Shown here piece by piece: positions 35,931-45,203 of a stretch of 64,000 nt of DNA. The stretch is from assembly GCA_004298465.1 (NCBI GenBank), contig SCRT01000020.1, forward strand, positions 62,001-126,000, read 5' to 3'. The notes beneath the pieces were generated by a model, which was not told the origin of the DNA, did not search any database, and saw nothing but the letters and a program-made list of their open reading frames with translations. Both the position numbers and the translations under genes were made by a program. Each line of letters begins with the position of its first letter. Position 1 is the first letter of the stretch. The stretch comes from Nevskiaceae bacterium (GTDB taxonomy: Bacteria > Pseudomonadota > Gammaproteobacteria > Nevskiales > Nevskiaceae).

Positions 35931-37613
35931 ATGCTGCGCCACCTTGCGATCCGCAACCTCGCCCTCGTTGAGCAGCTTGAAATCGATTTCAGCACCGGGT
36001 TGACCGTGCTCACCGGTGAAACCGGTGCCGGCAAATCCATCCTCATCGATGCCATCGGGCTGGTGCTGGGCGCCCGCGCCGATGCCACACTGGTCCGCAA
36101 CGGCGCGGCCCACGCCGAAGTCAGCGCGGAATTCGAGCTCGAAGCTGGTAACGCCGACATGCGCGGCTGGCTGCGCGACCATGCGCTCGACGACGACAAC
36201 GACCCGGCGTGCTGCGTGCTGCGTCGCACACTGCAGGCGGAAGGCCGCACGCGCGCCTTCATCAACGATCGCCCGGTGAGCGCCACCGCCCTGCGCGAGC
36301 TCGGCGAACGGCTCGTCGAGATCTTCGGCCAGGGGGAAAGCCGGACGCTGGTGCAGGCCGATGTGCAGCGCAACCTGCTGGATGCCGGCGGCGACTACGC
36401 CGTGGCGCTGGATACCACAGCTGTTGCCGCCACGGTCTGCCGCACGCTGGCGGAACGCATGGACGCGCTGCGCGGCGCCGGTTCGCGCGATCCAGCCCAG
36501 GTCGATTACCTGCGCTTCCAGGTCGAGGAACTGCGCACGCTCAACGCCGCCACCGACGAGGCGGAAGCGCTGGCGCTGGAACAGCAGCGCCTGGCCCATG
36601 CCGATGAACTGCTGAGCCAGGGTGGTGCAGCGCACGAAGCACTCTATGGCGGCGATCACAGCCTCTACGACCAGCTTGCAGCGGTCGGCACGACGCTCGG
36701 CCAGCTCGCACGTCTGCAGCCGCCGCTGGAAGGCGCGGCCAGCCTGATCGGCGATGCCCAGGCGCTGGTCCGCGAAGCGGCCGACACCGTGAATGCAGCG
36801 CTGGATCAAGCCGAGCTGGACCCGGATCGCCTGCACACCGTCGAACAACGCATGGCAGCCCTGCACGACATGGCGCGCAAGCACCATGTGGCGCCCGCGA
36901 TGCTGCCTGCCCGGCAGGCGGAACTGGAGACCGAACTCACCACCCTGGAAACGGCTGGCGAAGCGCTGGGCAACTTGCAGAAGGAGCACGCCCAAGCCCT
37001 GCAGCGCTACCGCGCAGCGGCTGCGCAGCTGACCGTGAAGCGGCGCGCAGCGGCCGCCAAGCTGGCCACCCGCGTCACGCAGCGCATCCGCGCGCTGGCC
37101 ATGCCGGATGCCACGCTGTCCATCTCCGTTGCCCCGAACCCGGACGCGCCCCCGTCGGCCAGTGGCGACGACACCGTGCGTTTCGACTTCACCGCCAACC
37201 CCGGCCAGCCGCCGCAGCCGCTCGCGAAGATCGCGTCGGGCGGGGAGCTGTCACGCATCAGCCTCGCCCTGCAGGTCGCGGTCGAGGACGGCCACCGCTG
37301 CGCCACGATGATCTTCGACGAGATCGACACCGGCATCGGCGGACCGGTGGCGGAAACCGTCGGTGCACAACTCGCGGCACTCGGTCGCAGCGCCCAGGTG
37401 CTGTGCGTCACCCATCTCGCGCAGGTCGCGGCGCAGGGTGCGCAGCACCTGTTCATCACCAAACGTGTACAGGGCGGACAGACCTACACCAGCGTCCAGC
37501 CGCTCGACCCCGAGCAGCGCGTGCACGAACTTGCACGCATGGCTGGCGGCCGCACCATAACCACGACGACGGAAGCCCACGCCCGCGAACTCCTGGCCCG
37601 CGCCCGGCAGTAA
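35931..37613 (+). CDS. recN: DNA repair protein RecN
   Basis: SMC-like ATPase acting in double-strand-break repair. The 560-residue protein starts MLRHLAIRNLALVEQLEIDF, with Walker A GETGAGKS (29-36), a coiled-coil middle (about 150-390), the ABC signature KIASGGELSRISLALQ, Walker B MIFDEIDTGIGG, and VLCVTHLAQVAAQGAQHLF. No LexA-box-like palindrome is obvious in the 36 bp between nadK and recN, so it is likely read from the nadK promoter. Confidence 0.98.
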   Translation: MLRHLAIRNLALVEQLEIDFSTGLTVLTGETGAGKSILIDAIGLVLGARADATLVRNGAAHAEVSAEFELEAGNADMRGWLRDHALDDDNDPACCVLRRTLQAEGRTRAFINDRPVSATALRELGERLVEIFGQGESRTLVQADVQRNLLDAGGDYAVALDTTAVAATVCRTLAERMDALRGAGSRDPAQVDYLRFQVEELRTLNAATDEAEALALEQQRLAHADELLSQGGAAHEALYGGDHSLYDQLAAVGTTLGQLARLQPPLEGAASLIGDAQALVREAADTVNAALDQAELDPDRLHTVEQRMAALHDMARKHHVAPAMLPARQAELETELTTLETAGEALGNLQKEHAQALQRYRAAAAQLTVKRRAAAAKLATRVTQRIRALAMPDATLSISVAPNPDAPPSASGDDTVRFDFTANPGQPPQPLAKIASGGELSRISLALQVAVEDGHRCATMIFDEIDTGIGGPVAETVGAQLAALGRSAQVLCVTHLAQVAAQGAQHLFITKRVQGGQTYTSVQPLDPEQRVHELARMAGGRTITTTTEAHARELLARARQ

Positions 37614-37719
37614 GGCGCGATCGCAGGGCACGGCCCGTGGTGGGCTTGGCTGCCGGGCGCGTGCCATTCCTCCGCATCAACGCGGGAAGCGAGTGGGTTG
37701 TAATGCGCAAAATGCCAAA

Positions 37720-37735
37720 CAATCTGCATAGATTG
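37720..37735. promoter_or_regulatory. Small inverted repeat upstream of the BVMO gene
   Basis: CAATCT-gcat-AGATTG in an AT-rich stretch (37700-37745) between recN and the monooxygenase gene, 120 bp upstream of its ATG. GCCAA occurs on both sides of the repeat. A regulator site is possible, but nothing identifies the regulator. Confidence 0.35.
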
Positions 37736-37855
37736 CCAATTTATGCCGGACGGGCCCGCCCATAATCCAGGCAACGTCCTGATTCCACAGGGATGCACCC
37801 GGCACGCCGGAACCGCAAGCCGCGCGAGCCGCCAACGATCACGAAGGAGACCGCC

Positions 37856-39472
37856 ATGTCCACACGCCCCACCGCCAGTTCCCCGACCTCGGTCGACGCC
37901 GTCATCATCGGCGCCGGATTCTCCGGGCTCTATCAGCTCCACCAGCTGCGCGAAGCCGGCTTCAAGGCCCTTGCCTTCGACGCAGCCGGCGGCGTCGGCG
38001 GCACGTGGTACTGGAACCGCTACCCCGGCGCGCGCGTCGACTGCCAGTTCCCGGTTTACCAATACACGTTCTCGCAGGCGCTCGTCGACAAGTGGAACTG
38101 GCAGGAACGCTTTCCCGGCCAGGAAGAAACCGAGCGGTACCTGAATTTCTGCGCCGACGAACTCGACCTGCGCAAGGACATCCGCCTGAACACGCGCATC
38201 ACGTCCGCGCGCTTCGATGAAACAACGAAGCGCTGGCAGGTCACGACGGATCACGGCGACCACTACGATGCGCAGTACTTCATCCCCTGCACGGGGATCC
38301 TGTCCGCGCCCGTCATCCCGTTTCCGGGCAAGGAGAAATTCCGCGGCCGGCTCTGCCATACGGCGTACTGGCCGCGCGAGAAGGTCGATTTCACTGGCCA
38401 GCGCGTCGGGGTCGTCGGCAGCGGGGCCACCGCCATGCAGGTCATCCAGACCATCGCCTCCGAGGTGGGACAGCTGAAGGTGTTCCAGCGCACGGCGCAG
38501 TACGCGATCACCGTCAAGAACCCGAAATTGACGGATGCCGACCGTGACGAAGTACGCAAGAACCTGCCCGCCGTGCGGCAAAGGATGAAGCAGAGCTTCG
38601 GCGGCCTCGGCTTCGATCTGGCCGCCAACGGCTCCTTCCACGACCACACGCCGGAAGAACGGCAAAAGCTTTACGAGGAAACCTGGGCGGACGGATCGCT
38701 GCGTTACTGGATCGGCGTCTATCCGGAAGTGCTGTTCGACGAGCAGGCCAACGCCGAAGTATCGGAATTCGCCCGCAGGAAGATCCGCGCGCAACTGAAA
38801 GACCCGAAGATCGCCGACCGGCTGACCCCGACGTATCGCTTCGGCACGCGCCGCGTGCCCCTGCAATACGGCTATTACGAAGCGTTCAACCTCGACACGA
38901 CCGAACTCGTGGACGTCAAGGAAGACCCCATCGAGTGCATCACGGAAAAAGGTCTGAAGCTGAAGAGCGGGGCCGAGCACGAAGTTGACATCCTGATCTT
39001 TGCCACCGGCTTCGATGCCGGCCGCACGCTGTCACGACTGGAAATCCGCGGCCGCGGCGGCATCACCGTCAAGGACATCTGGGACAAGGACCTGCGCACG
39101 ACGATGGGCCTGCAGCTCCACGGCTTCCCGAACATGTTCATCCCCAGTACCGGGCTGGCGCCGGCCGGGGCGTTCTGCAACATCGCCTACTGCCTGCAAC
39201 AACAGGGTCAATGGATCACTGAAACCCTGGAATACCTGCGCGACCACGGCCTGAAGGTAATCGAGCCTACTGCGGAATTCGAGGACGCCTGGGTCCAGCA
39301 CCATGACGAGCTGGTCAATGCCTCCCTGTTCCCGAAGACGAATACCTGGTACATGGGCGACAACATCGGCAGGAAACGCCGTCTGATCGGCTATCTGGGC
39401 GGCAACCCGGACTACGAGCAGCGTCTTAAGCAGGTGCAGGACAGCGGCTACGCAGGCTTCGCGCTCGCCTGA
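37856..39472 (+). CDS. Flavin-containing (Baeyer-Villiger type) monooxygenase
   Basis: A 538-residue FAD/NADPH enzyme that inserts oxygen into ketones to give esters or lactones. Seen: FAD Rossmann motif VIIGAGFSGLYQLHQL (GxGxxG, 19-24), GGTWYWNRYPGARVD, the BVMO fingerprint FRGRLCHTAYW (162-172; FxGxxxHxxxW), the NADPH Rossmann motif VGVVGSGATAMQ (about 185-195) and ILIFATGFDA near the C-terminus. Cyclohexanone/steroid-type BVMOs have this architecture. AAGGAGA lies five bases before the ATG at 37856. A single gene, with no lactonase or dehydrogenase beside it; the substrate is unknown. Confidence 0.92.
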   Translation: MSTRPTASSPTSVDAVIIGAGFSGLYQLHQLREAGFKALAFDAAGGVGGTWYWNRYPGARVDCQFPVYQYTFSQALVDKWNWQERFPGQEETERYLNFCADELDLRKDIRLNTRITSARFDETTKRWQVTTDHGDHYDAQYFIPCTGILSAPVIPFPGKEKFRGRLCHTAYWPREKVDFTGQRVGVVGSGATAMQVIQTIASEVGQLKVFQRTAQYAITVKNPKLTDADRDEVRKNLPAVRQRMKQSFGGLGFDLAANGSFHDHTPEERQKLYEETWADGSLRYWIGVYPEVLFDEQANAEVSEFARRKIRAQLKDPKIADRLTPTYRFGTRRVPLQYGYYEAFNLDTTELVDVKEDPIECITEKGLKLKSGAEHEVDILIFATGFDAGRTLSRLEIRGRGGITVKDIWDKDLRTTMGLQLHGFPNMFIPSTGLAPAGAFCNIAYCLQQQGQWITETLEYLRDHGLKVIEPTAEFEDAWVQHHDELVNASLFPKTNTWYMGDNIGRKRRLIGYLGGNPDYEQRLKQVQDSGYAGFALA

Positions 39473-39493
39473 GCGCACCGTGCATGAAAGGCG

Positions 39494-40915
39494 TCAGGTG
39501 TGCCGCCAGCGCACCGGCGCCAGTGCCAGCTTGAACATTGGCACCAGTGCATCCATCTGCTCCCAACCCCAGCGCCACGCGCGGTCGAAGTCCGCCGCAT
39601 TCGGCAGCAGGTTGACGGGCGACAACACGCGGTCGAAGCGCACCAGCCAGTCGAAGTACGGCCGCTGGCCGGGCAGCTGCGCCTGCACCAGCTGCTGCAG
39701 CGGGCCAAGCCACAGGTGGTGCGTGTCCCAGTGCGGGGAAAAGCAGTCCAGCGCCAGCACGAAGGGGTTGCGCGTGCCGATGCGCCCGCCGTGCACGCCT
39801 TCCCACAGGATGCGCGCCGGCACGTTGTCGACCACGCCGCCGTCGGCGAACAGGGCGATGTTCTCGCGCTCGCGCAGCGCCGCCAGCGCCGCGTCGCTCA
39901 CCGGCTCCCGATAACGCGGCTCGTATTGCAGCACGGCGGGAATGGCACAGGACAAACCCACGGCATCGGCCACCCGGACGTCGCGCGTATCGGCGTCGCG
40001 CCCCAGCACCAGCGATTTCGTGAGTGCCGGGTTCAGCAGCGTCGTGAGCTGCAGGATGCGCTGTCCGACGCGCTGGGAAAAGCGCGGCTTGCCGCCCCAG
40101 CCGAAGCTGTCGACCATGCCGTCCGGCAGCAGCGCGTAGAAGCGCTGGCGGATGCCGGCCACCACCGCCTCGTAGGGAATGTCGAGCTCGCCGAGGCGCA
40201 CCGCAGTGCCATCCGGGTGGCGCAGCAGCTCGTGCATCGCCAGCAGATGCAGCCGCATGATGCCGGGCAGCGTATAGCTGGGGCCGGTTTTCGGCCGCGC
40301 GAAAATCTGGCGCATGGTCAGGGCCTTCGCCCACGACAGCAAGCCTTCGAGGTCACGGCCGCCGGAATGCGCCATCACGGCGCCGATCAACGAACCGATC
40401 GAGGCGCCGACCAGGTAGCCGGGCAGGATCCCTTCTTCCCGCAGTCGCGCCACGGCGCCGATGTAGACATATCCCGCGCCGCCACCGCCGCCCAGCGCCA
40501 GGCACAGCGTCTTGCGGCCGGCTTCGGCGTCGAGTTCTGCAGCCGACAGGCGACCGTCGGCCAGCAGCTGCATGCGCACGGCCGCGACGGCTGCGAACAG
40601 TGACGGCATCACCGCCGCACAGGCTTCCTGGCGTTCGCAGTAGTCGTCCTCCTTCAGCAGCGGCCGCTCCAGCGTGCGCAACACCAGCTCGCGCAGCGGC
40701 GCGACAGCATCCTGATCGACAGCGATCTCCTCTCCGCGTGTGCGCCCCGACGCCGCACCGGGCACGAAACGGTACAGCCGCGCGCAGCCGAGTGCGTAGC
40801 GCAGCACCTCGTAGTCCGCCGCCTGCAGGATATCCGGCGCGGCGTGCCGGGCACGGATCAGCGCCATCTCCATGCGCTGGAGCCTAAGCAATTCCTCACG
40901 TGTCGGCGCCGACAT
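39494..40915 (-). CDS. Patatin-like phospholipase
   Basis: A 473-residue serine phospholipase/acyl hydrolase with a Ser-Asp dyad. The N-terminal 135 residues are helical and unassigned. The patatin core has the Gly-rich oxyanion loop LGGGGGAGYVYIGAV (142-148), the nucleophile Ser172 in GASIGS, and Asp358 in ALFADGGVVDN. No signal peptide seen. Neighbouring murU starts only six bases past its stop, on the same strand, but a functional link is not evident. Six-residue and longer shadow frames on the other strand are disregarded. Confidence 0.9.
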   Translation of the reverse strand: MSAPTREELLRLQRMEMALIRARHAAPDILQAADYEVLRYALGCARLYRFVPGAASGRTRGEEIAVDQDAVAPLRELVLRTLERPLLKEDDYCERQEACAAVMPSLFAAVAAVRMQLLADGRLSAAELDAEAGRKTLCLALGGGGGAGYVYIGAVARLREEGILPGYLVGASIGSLIGAVMAHSGGRDLEGLLSWAKALTMRQIFARPKTGPSYTLPGIMRLHLLAMHELLRHPDGTAVRLGELDIPYEAVVAGIRQRFYALLPDGMVDSFGWGGKPRFSQRVGQRILQLTTLLNPALTKSLVLGRDADTRDVRVADAVGLSCAIPAVLQYEPRYREPVSDAALAALRERENIALFADGGVVDNVPARILWEGVHGGRIGTRNPFVLALDCFSPHWDTHHLWLGPLQQLVQAQLPGQRPYFDWLVRFDRVLSPVNLLPNAADFDRAWRWGWEQMDALVPMFKLALAPVRWRHT

Positions 40916-40921
40916 GCCTGC

Positions 40922-41641
40922 CTACCGGCGCGCTCGCGCGCCCGGCTCCAGACCTGCCGCGCGTACTTCCGCATCGGCTTGGGCCAGCCGTTCGGGCGTG
41001 CCCGCGTCGAACCAGCGCCCTGCGTAACGGCTGCCGGCCAGCCGCCCGGCGGCGAGCGCGCGTTGCCACAACGGCAGCAGCGGAAACGCACCCTGCACGG
41101 GACAACCGTCCAGCACTTGCGGACGTTGCACGGACAGGCCGGAAAACGTCAGGCGGGTGCCATCCGCCACAATGCGACCGGCTTCCAGCCCGAAGTCGCC
41201 CTGCGGGTTGTGCGGCGGGTTGTCGACCAGCACAAGGTGCGCCAGGTCGTTTGTCGCCAGCGTGTGCGCCACTTCCACGAGCTGCGCAAATGGCGCATCC
41301 GTCCAGACGTCGGCGTTGACCAGCAAGAACGGTTGTGTACCCAGCAGCGGCCGTACCTGCCGCAATGCGCCGCCGGTGTCGAGCGCCGGCCAGCCTTCGT
41401 CGGAAAAGCGCAGCACAACGCCGAAACGCCCTCCATCGCCCAAGGCCGCGCGCAGCTTCTCGCCCAGCCAGCCGAGGTTGACGACTACTTCGCGCACGCC
41501 GGCACGAGCGAGGTTGCGCAGATGCCATTCGATCAGCGGTACGCCGGCCACGGCAACCAGCGGCTTGGGAACGGTGTCCGTCAGCGGCCGCAGGCGGCTG
41601 CCGCGCCCGGCCGCCAGAATCATGGCGCGCGGTGCGGTCAC
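40922..41641 (-). CDS. murU: N-acetylmuramate alpha-1-phosphate uridylyltransferase
   Basis: Peptidoglycan recycling: converts MurNAc-1-phosphate and UTP to UDP-MurNAc, bypassing de novo synthesis and its fosfomycin-sensitive step. The 239-residue protein has the nucleotidyltransferase signature AMILAAGRGSRLRPLTDTVPKPLV, LVNADVWTDAP with a metal-binding Asp, DFGLEAGRIV and YAGRWFDAGTPERL. Starts with GTG at 41641, overlapping the amgK stop (GTGA). The amgK-murU pair opposite lptD is the arrangement known in Pseudomonas and relatives. Confidence 0.93.
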   Translation of the reverse strand: MTAPRAMILAAGRGSRLRPLTDTVPKPLVAVAGVPLIEWHLRNLARAGVREVVVNLGWLGEKLRAALGDGGRFGVVLRFSDEGWPALDTGGALRQVRPLLGTQPFLLVNADVWTDAPFAQLVEVAHTLATNDLAHLVLVDNPPHNPQGDFGLEAGRIVADGTRLTFSGLSVQRPQVLDGCPVQGAFPLLPLWQRALAAGRLAGSRYAGRWFDAGTPERLAQADAEVRAAGLEPGARARR

Positions 41642-42645
41642 AGTGCGACGTGCGGCAAAACCCGGCGCTCGAACAACCGGACCAATGGCGCGAGTTCCGA
41701 ATAGTGCGGGGCGACTTCCATCACGTAGCGGACGAAACGCGGAGTGTCTGCCGCGTACTTCGGCTTGCCGTCACGATGCGTGAGGCGCGCGAAGATGCCC
41801 AGCACCTTCAAGTGGCGCTGCAGTCCCATCCAGTCGCAGTCGCGCTGGAAACGGTCCCACGGCGGGACCGGAATCCCGGCGCGGGCGGCACGTTCGTGGT
41901 AACGCGCCAGCCAGCCGTCGATGCGCGCCTGCGGCCAGCTGCGGAACGCATCCTTGAACAGGCTTGCAACGTCGTAGGTGAGCGGCCCGTACACCGCATC
42001 CTGGAAATCCAGCACCCCCAGGCAGGGCTCGCCCGGCATGAGGTTGCGCAGCATGAAGTCGCGGTGCACGTAGACGCGCGGCTGCGCCAGCGCCGCTGTG
42101 ACAAGCGCTTTCGCCACGGCGTCGAAATCACCCTGTTCCGTATCCTGCAACGGCGTGCCAAGGTGCACCTTCAGGTACCAGTCCGGAAACAATTGCAGTT
42201 CACGGTGCAGCAGAACGGCGTCGTATTCAGGCAACACTTGCGGCCGGCTGGCGCGCTGCAACCGCACAAGTGTGTCGATGGCGGCACCGAAGAACGTATC
42301 AGCATTCGCGTCATCGACCATGTCCAGCAGCGTGTGCGCGCCGAGGTCTGACAGCAGCAGAAAACCAGTGTCCAGATCCTGCGCCAGTACCTGCGGAACG
42401 TTCAGCCCGGCGGCCGCCAACAGTGCGGCGACGCGCACGAAAGGCCGGCAATCCTCGCGTTGCGGCGGCGCATCCATGACGATCCACGACCGCACCCCGG
42501 CCGTGACACGGAAATAGCGCCGGAAACTCGCATCCGCGGACGCCGGCACAAACTGCGCGTCCTGCAACGCCAGGCGCGCCAGCGCCCAGCTCCGCGCCGC
42601 TGTCGCGCGGGCATCCAGGGCCATCGTTTCCGGCATGTCAGCCAT
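41638..42645 (-). CDS. amgK: Anomeric MurNAc/GlcNAc kinase
   Basis: Phosphorylates the C1 of free MurNAc and GlcNAc, feeding MurU. The 335-residue protein has an aminoglycoside-phosphotransferase fold: ASFRRYFRVTAG and SWIVMDAPPQREDCRPF at the N-terminus, the catalytic VYVHRDFMLRNLMPG (HxDxxxxN) and metal-binding LGVLDFQDAVYGPLTYD. Two in-frame ATGs (42645 and 42636) follow a GAGGAG; I keep the first. Coupled to murU by GTGA; divergent from lptD. Confidence 0.93.
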   Translation of the reverse strand: MADMPETMALDARATAARSWALARLALQDAQFVPASADASFRRYFRVTAGVRSWIVMDAPPQREDCRPFVRVAALLAAAGLNVPQVLAQDLDTGFLLLSDLGAHTLLDMVDDANADTFFGAAIDTLVRLQRASRPQVLPEYDAVLLHRELQLFPDWYLKVHLGTPLQDTEQGDFDAVAKALVTAALAQPRVYVHRDFMLRNLMPGEPCLGVLDFQDAVYGPLTYDVASLFKDAFRSWPQARIDGWLARYHERAARAGIPVPPWDRFQRDCDWMGLQRHLKVLGIFARLTHRDGKPKYAADTPRFVRYVMEVAPHYSELAPLVRLFERRVLPHVAL

Positions 42646-42884
42646 TGCTCCTCAACCGCCAAGTTGCGGGGCCGGCAGTGTAATGGAGGCCGGACGCGGT
42701 TTGCACCGCTTCGACGGATTCCCGATACTGCGCGCCGCGTGCAAGAATGTTGCGCACTCCGTACGCTTTCAGGGCCAACCGCGCCGCGCCGATACCGTTT
42801 CGCGGCACGTGAGCCAGACGGGCGGGAGCGCAGTAAACGCCGACCTGCCTGCCTCCAAGACCCTCTGCCACCGACCCGACCCGC

Positions 42885-45107
42885 TTGCGCCTCTCCCTGC
42901 CCCATCTCGCGCCCCTGTGCGCGGCCGTCGCATGGCTCGCCCTGGCGGGAACCGCACACGCGGCTCCGGCAGCAAGCTGCGTGCAGCCGGAATACGCCGC
43001 CGGCCTGACCTCGGCTTCCAGCGACAACCACATCGTCATCCAGGCCGACCACGCCGACACCAGCCTGGGCAAGGCTGGGCTGTCCTCGCTGTCCGGCGCT
43101 GTGCACATCAGCCAGCGCGGCCGGGCCTTCGCTTCCGACAGTGTGCTGTACGACGACGCCACCAAGCGCCTGAGGATGAACACCCCTGCGCTGTTCAAGG
43201 GGCCGAATTTCGAAATCGACAGCCAGCAGACCGAATTCGACCTGAACGCGCAAAGCGGGTTGTTCCGGCACACGGAATTCTCGCTGCCTTCCGTGCACGG
43301 TCACGGCGCTGCAGACAGCCTCCAACTCGAGCGCAGCGGCGATGCCCAACTGGAACGTGCGTACTACACCACCTGCAGCGCGGACGACGAGGCGTGGACG
43401 CTGCACGCCAGCGCCATCCATCTGGACCAGCAGGACGGCATCGGTACCGCGCGCAACGCCGTGCTGCGGCTGGGCGACGTACCGGTGCTGTGGCTGCCGT
43501 GGTTCCGCTTCCCGCTCGACGGCCGGCGCCGCAGTGGGCTGCTCTATCCGACCATCGCCCAGGGCACGAAGACCGGCTTCGACTTCAGCGTACCGCTGTA
43601 CCTGAATCTCGCACCGAATTTCGATGACGAATTCACGCCCCGCATCATGTCCCGGCGCGGGCTACAGCTCAGCAATGATTTCCGCTATCTGCTACCGAAC
43701 CAGGAAGGCAGCTTTGTATATCAGTACCTCGATCACGACCAGACGACCGGTCACACGCGCACGTTTATCGACCTCGACCACCAAGGACGACTGACGGACG
43801 ATCTCGGTGTGAGCGTGAACTTCCAGCAAGCCAGTGACATCAGCTACTTCGACGATCTGGGCGGCCTGTATTCCTCCAGCTCGCTGGCCGACACTTCCGC
43901 GCCGTTCCTGCCACGCACCGCAGTCCTGACCTTCCACCCGCAAGGTTCGACGACCAGCATGCAGTTGCTGGCGGAAAGCTTCCAGCCGCTGTCGATCCTC
44001 ACGGATCCGGACAACCTGCCCTACAAGCGCCTGCCGGAACTGCGCGTGCAAAGCGTTTCGCGCAACAGCCTGTACAACGTCCACGCGGGCATCGACGGTG
44101 CGTTGGGGAACTTCGAACGCAGTGATTCGATCACCGGCCAGCGCTTGTATCTCGACCCCTACCTGAGCTGGGACATGGACCGCACGGCGTGGTTCCTGTC
44201 CAGCCGCCTTGACGGTACCTGGACGCAATACAACCTGTCCGGCACGTCACCTGGAACGTCGCAGAATCCGCAGCGCACCGTACCGCAATTCAGCCTGCAT
44301 TCCGGCCTACGCTTCGATCGCACCACGGACAGCGGCCTGCTGCAGACCCTGGAACCCCACCTGTTCTACCTGTTCGTACCCTACGAAAACCAGGATGATC
44401 TGCCGGTCTTCGACAGTGGCCTGCCCGACTTCAATTTCCCCGCGTTGTTCGCCCGCAACCGCTTCACCGGCGAGGACCGCATCTCCGACGCCAACGACTT
44501 GACGAGCGTGATGACCACGCGCCTCATCGATCCGCAGTCCGGGCTCGTCAAGCTCAGCGCCAGCGCCGGCCTCATCTACCGCTTCAGGGCCCCGCGCGTG
44601 ACGCTGCCGGGCTTCGACAACCCCAGTGCCGGCACCTCGGACTACGTCGGCAGCTTCGCCTACCGCTACGACCGGCACTGGGACATCAGCAACCAGCTCC
44701 AGTGGAATCCGGTCGGCAACCAGCTCGTGCGTGCCAACAACGTGCTGCGCTACCAAACCAGCCACGACCAGCGTTTCAGCCTGGGCTACGAATTCAGGCA
44801 AGGGCTGTTCAACCAGGCCGACGCCAGCTTCGTGCTGCCGATCAAGGACCGCTGGCACGTTGCCGGCCGCCTGATCTATTCCTTCCGCGACGCCAGCACC
44901 TTCGGCGCCTTCGGCGGGCTGGAATACGAGACCTGCTGCTGGGCCATCCGTGGTGGTGCGCGGCGCTACATCTCGAACGTCAACGGCAATTTCAGCACCG
45001 GTGTGTTCATGCAATTCACGTTGAAGGGCCTGACGCGCATCGGCACCGGCTGGGACAACCTGCTGCCGGTCGACCGCCAGGACCTGCACAACCCCGGCCA
45101 CCGCTGA
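42885..45107 (+). CDS. lptD: LPS-assembly protein LptD (outer-membrane translocon)
   Basis: Forms with LptE the outer-membrane barrel that inserts LPS. The 740-residue product has a signal peptide (LCAAVAWLALAGTAHA), a periplasmic jellyroll (about 30-200: SLSGAVHISQRGRAFASDSV, LRLGDVPVLWLPWFRFPLDG, RRSGLLYPTI) and a long C-terminal barrel. Cysteines: one at the mature N-terminus (SCVQPE), one in YTTCSADDEAW, and the pair in YETCCWAIRGGARRY, as expected for the interdomain disulfides. The only in-frame start before the signal peptide is TTG at 42885, without a clear Shine-Dalgarno; a conventional ATG is absent. First gene of lptD-surA-pdxA-rsmA. Confidence 0.95.
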   Translation: MRLSLPHLAPLCAAVAWLALAGTAHAAPAASCVQPEYAAGLTSASSDNHIVIQADHADTSLGKAGLSSLSGAVHISQRGRAFASDSVLYDDATKRLRMNTPALFKGPNFEIDSQQTEFDLNAQSGLFRHTEFSLPSVHGHGAADSLQLERSGDAQLERAYYTTCSADDEAWTLHASAIHLDQQDGIGTARNAVLRLGDVPVLWLPWFRFPLDGRRRSGLLYPTIAQGTKTGFDFSVPLYLNLAPNFDDEFTPRIMSRRGLQLSNDFRYLLPNQEGSFVYQYLDHDQTTGHTRTFIDLDHQGRLTDDLGVSVNFQQASDISYFDDLGGLYSSSSLADTSAPFLPRTAVLTFHPQGSTTSMQLLAESFQPLSILTDPDNLPYKRLPELRVQSVSRNSLYNVHAGIDGALGNFERSDSITGQRLYLDPYLSWDMDRTAWFLSSRLDGTWTQYNLSGTSPGTSQNPQRTVPQFSLHSGLRFDRTTDSGLLQTLEPHLFYLFVPYENQDDLPVFDSGLPDFNFPALFARNRFTGEDRISDANDLTSVMTTRLIDPQSGLVKLSASAGLIYRFRAPRVTLPGFDNPSAGTSDYVGSFAYRYDRHWDISNQLQWNPVGNQLVRANNVLRYQTSHDQRFSLGYEFRQGLFNQADASFVLPIKDRWHVAGRLIYSFRDASTFGAFGGLEYETCCWAIRGGARRYISNVNGNFSTGVFMQFTLKGLTRIGTGWDNLLPVDRQDLHNPGHR

Positions 45108-45203
45108 GACGTCGCTGCCGCGCCGATGATCCGCAGCCTTCATGCTAGGCTATGCGATCGCCACCCCACCGAACGCACGCGAATCCTGAATTCGCTTCCC
45201 GCC

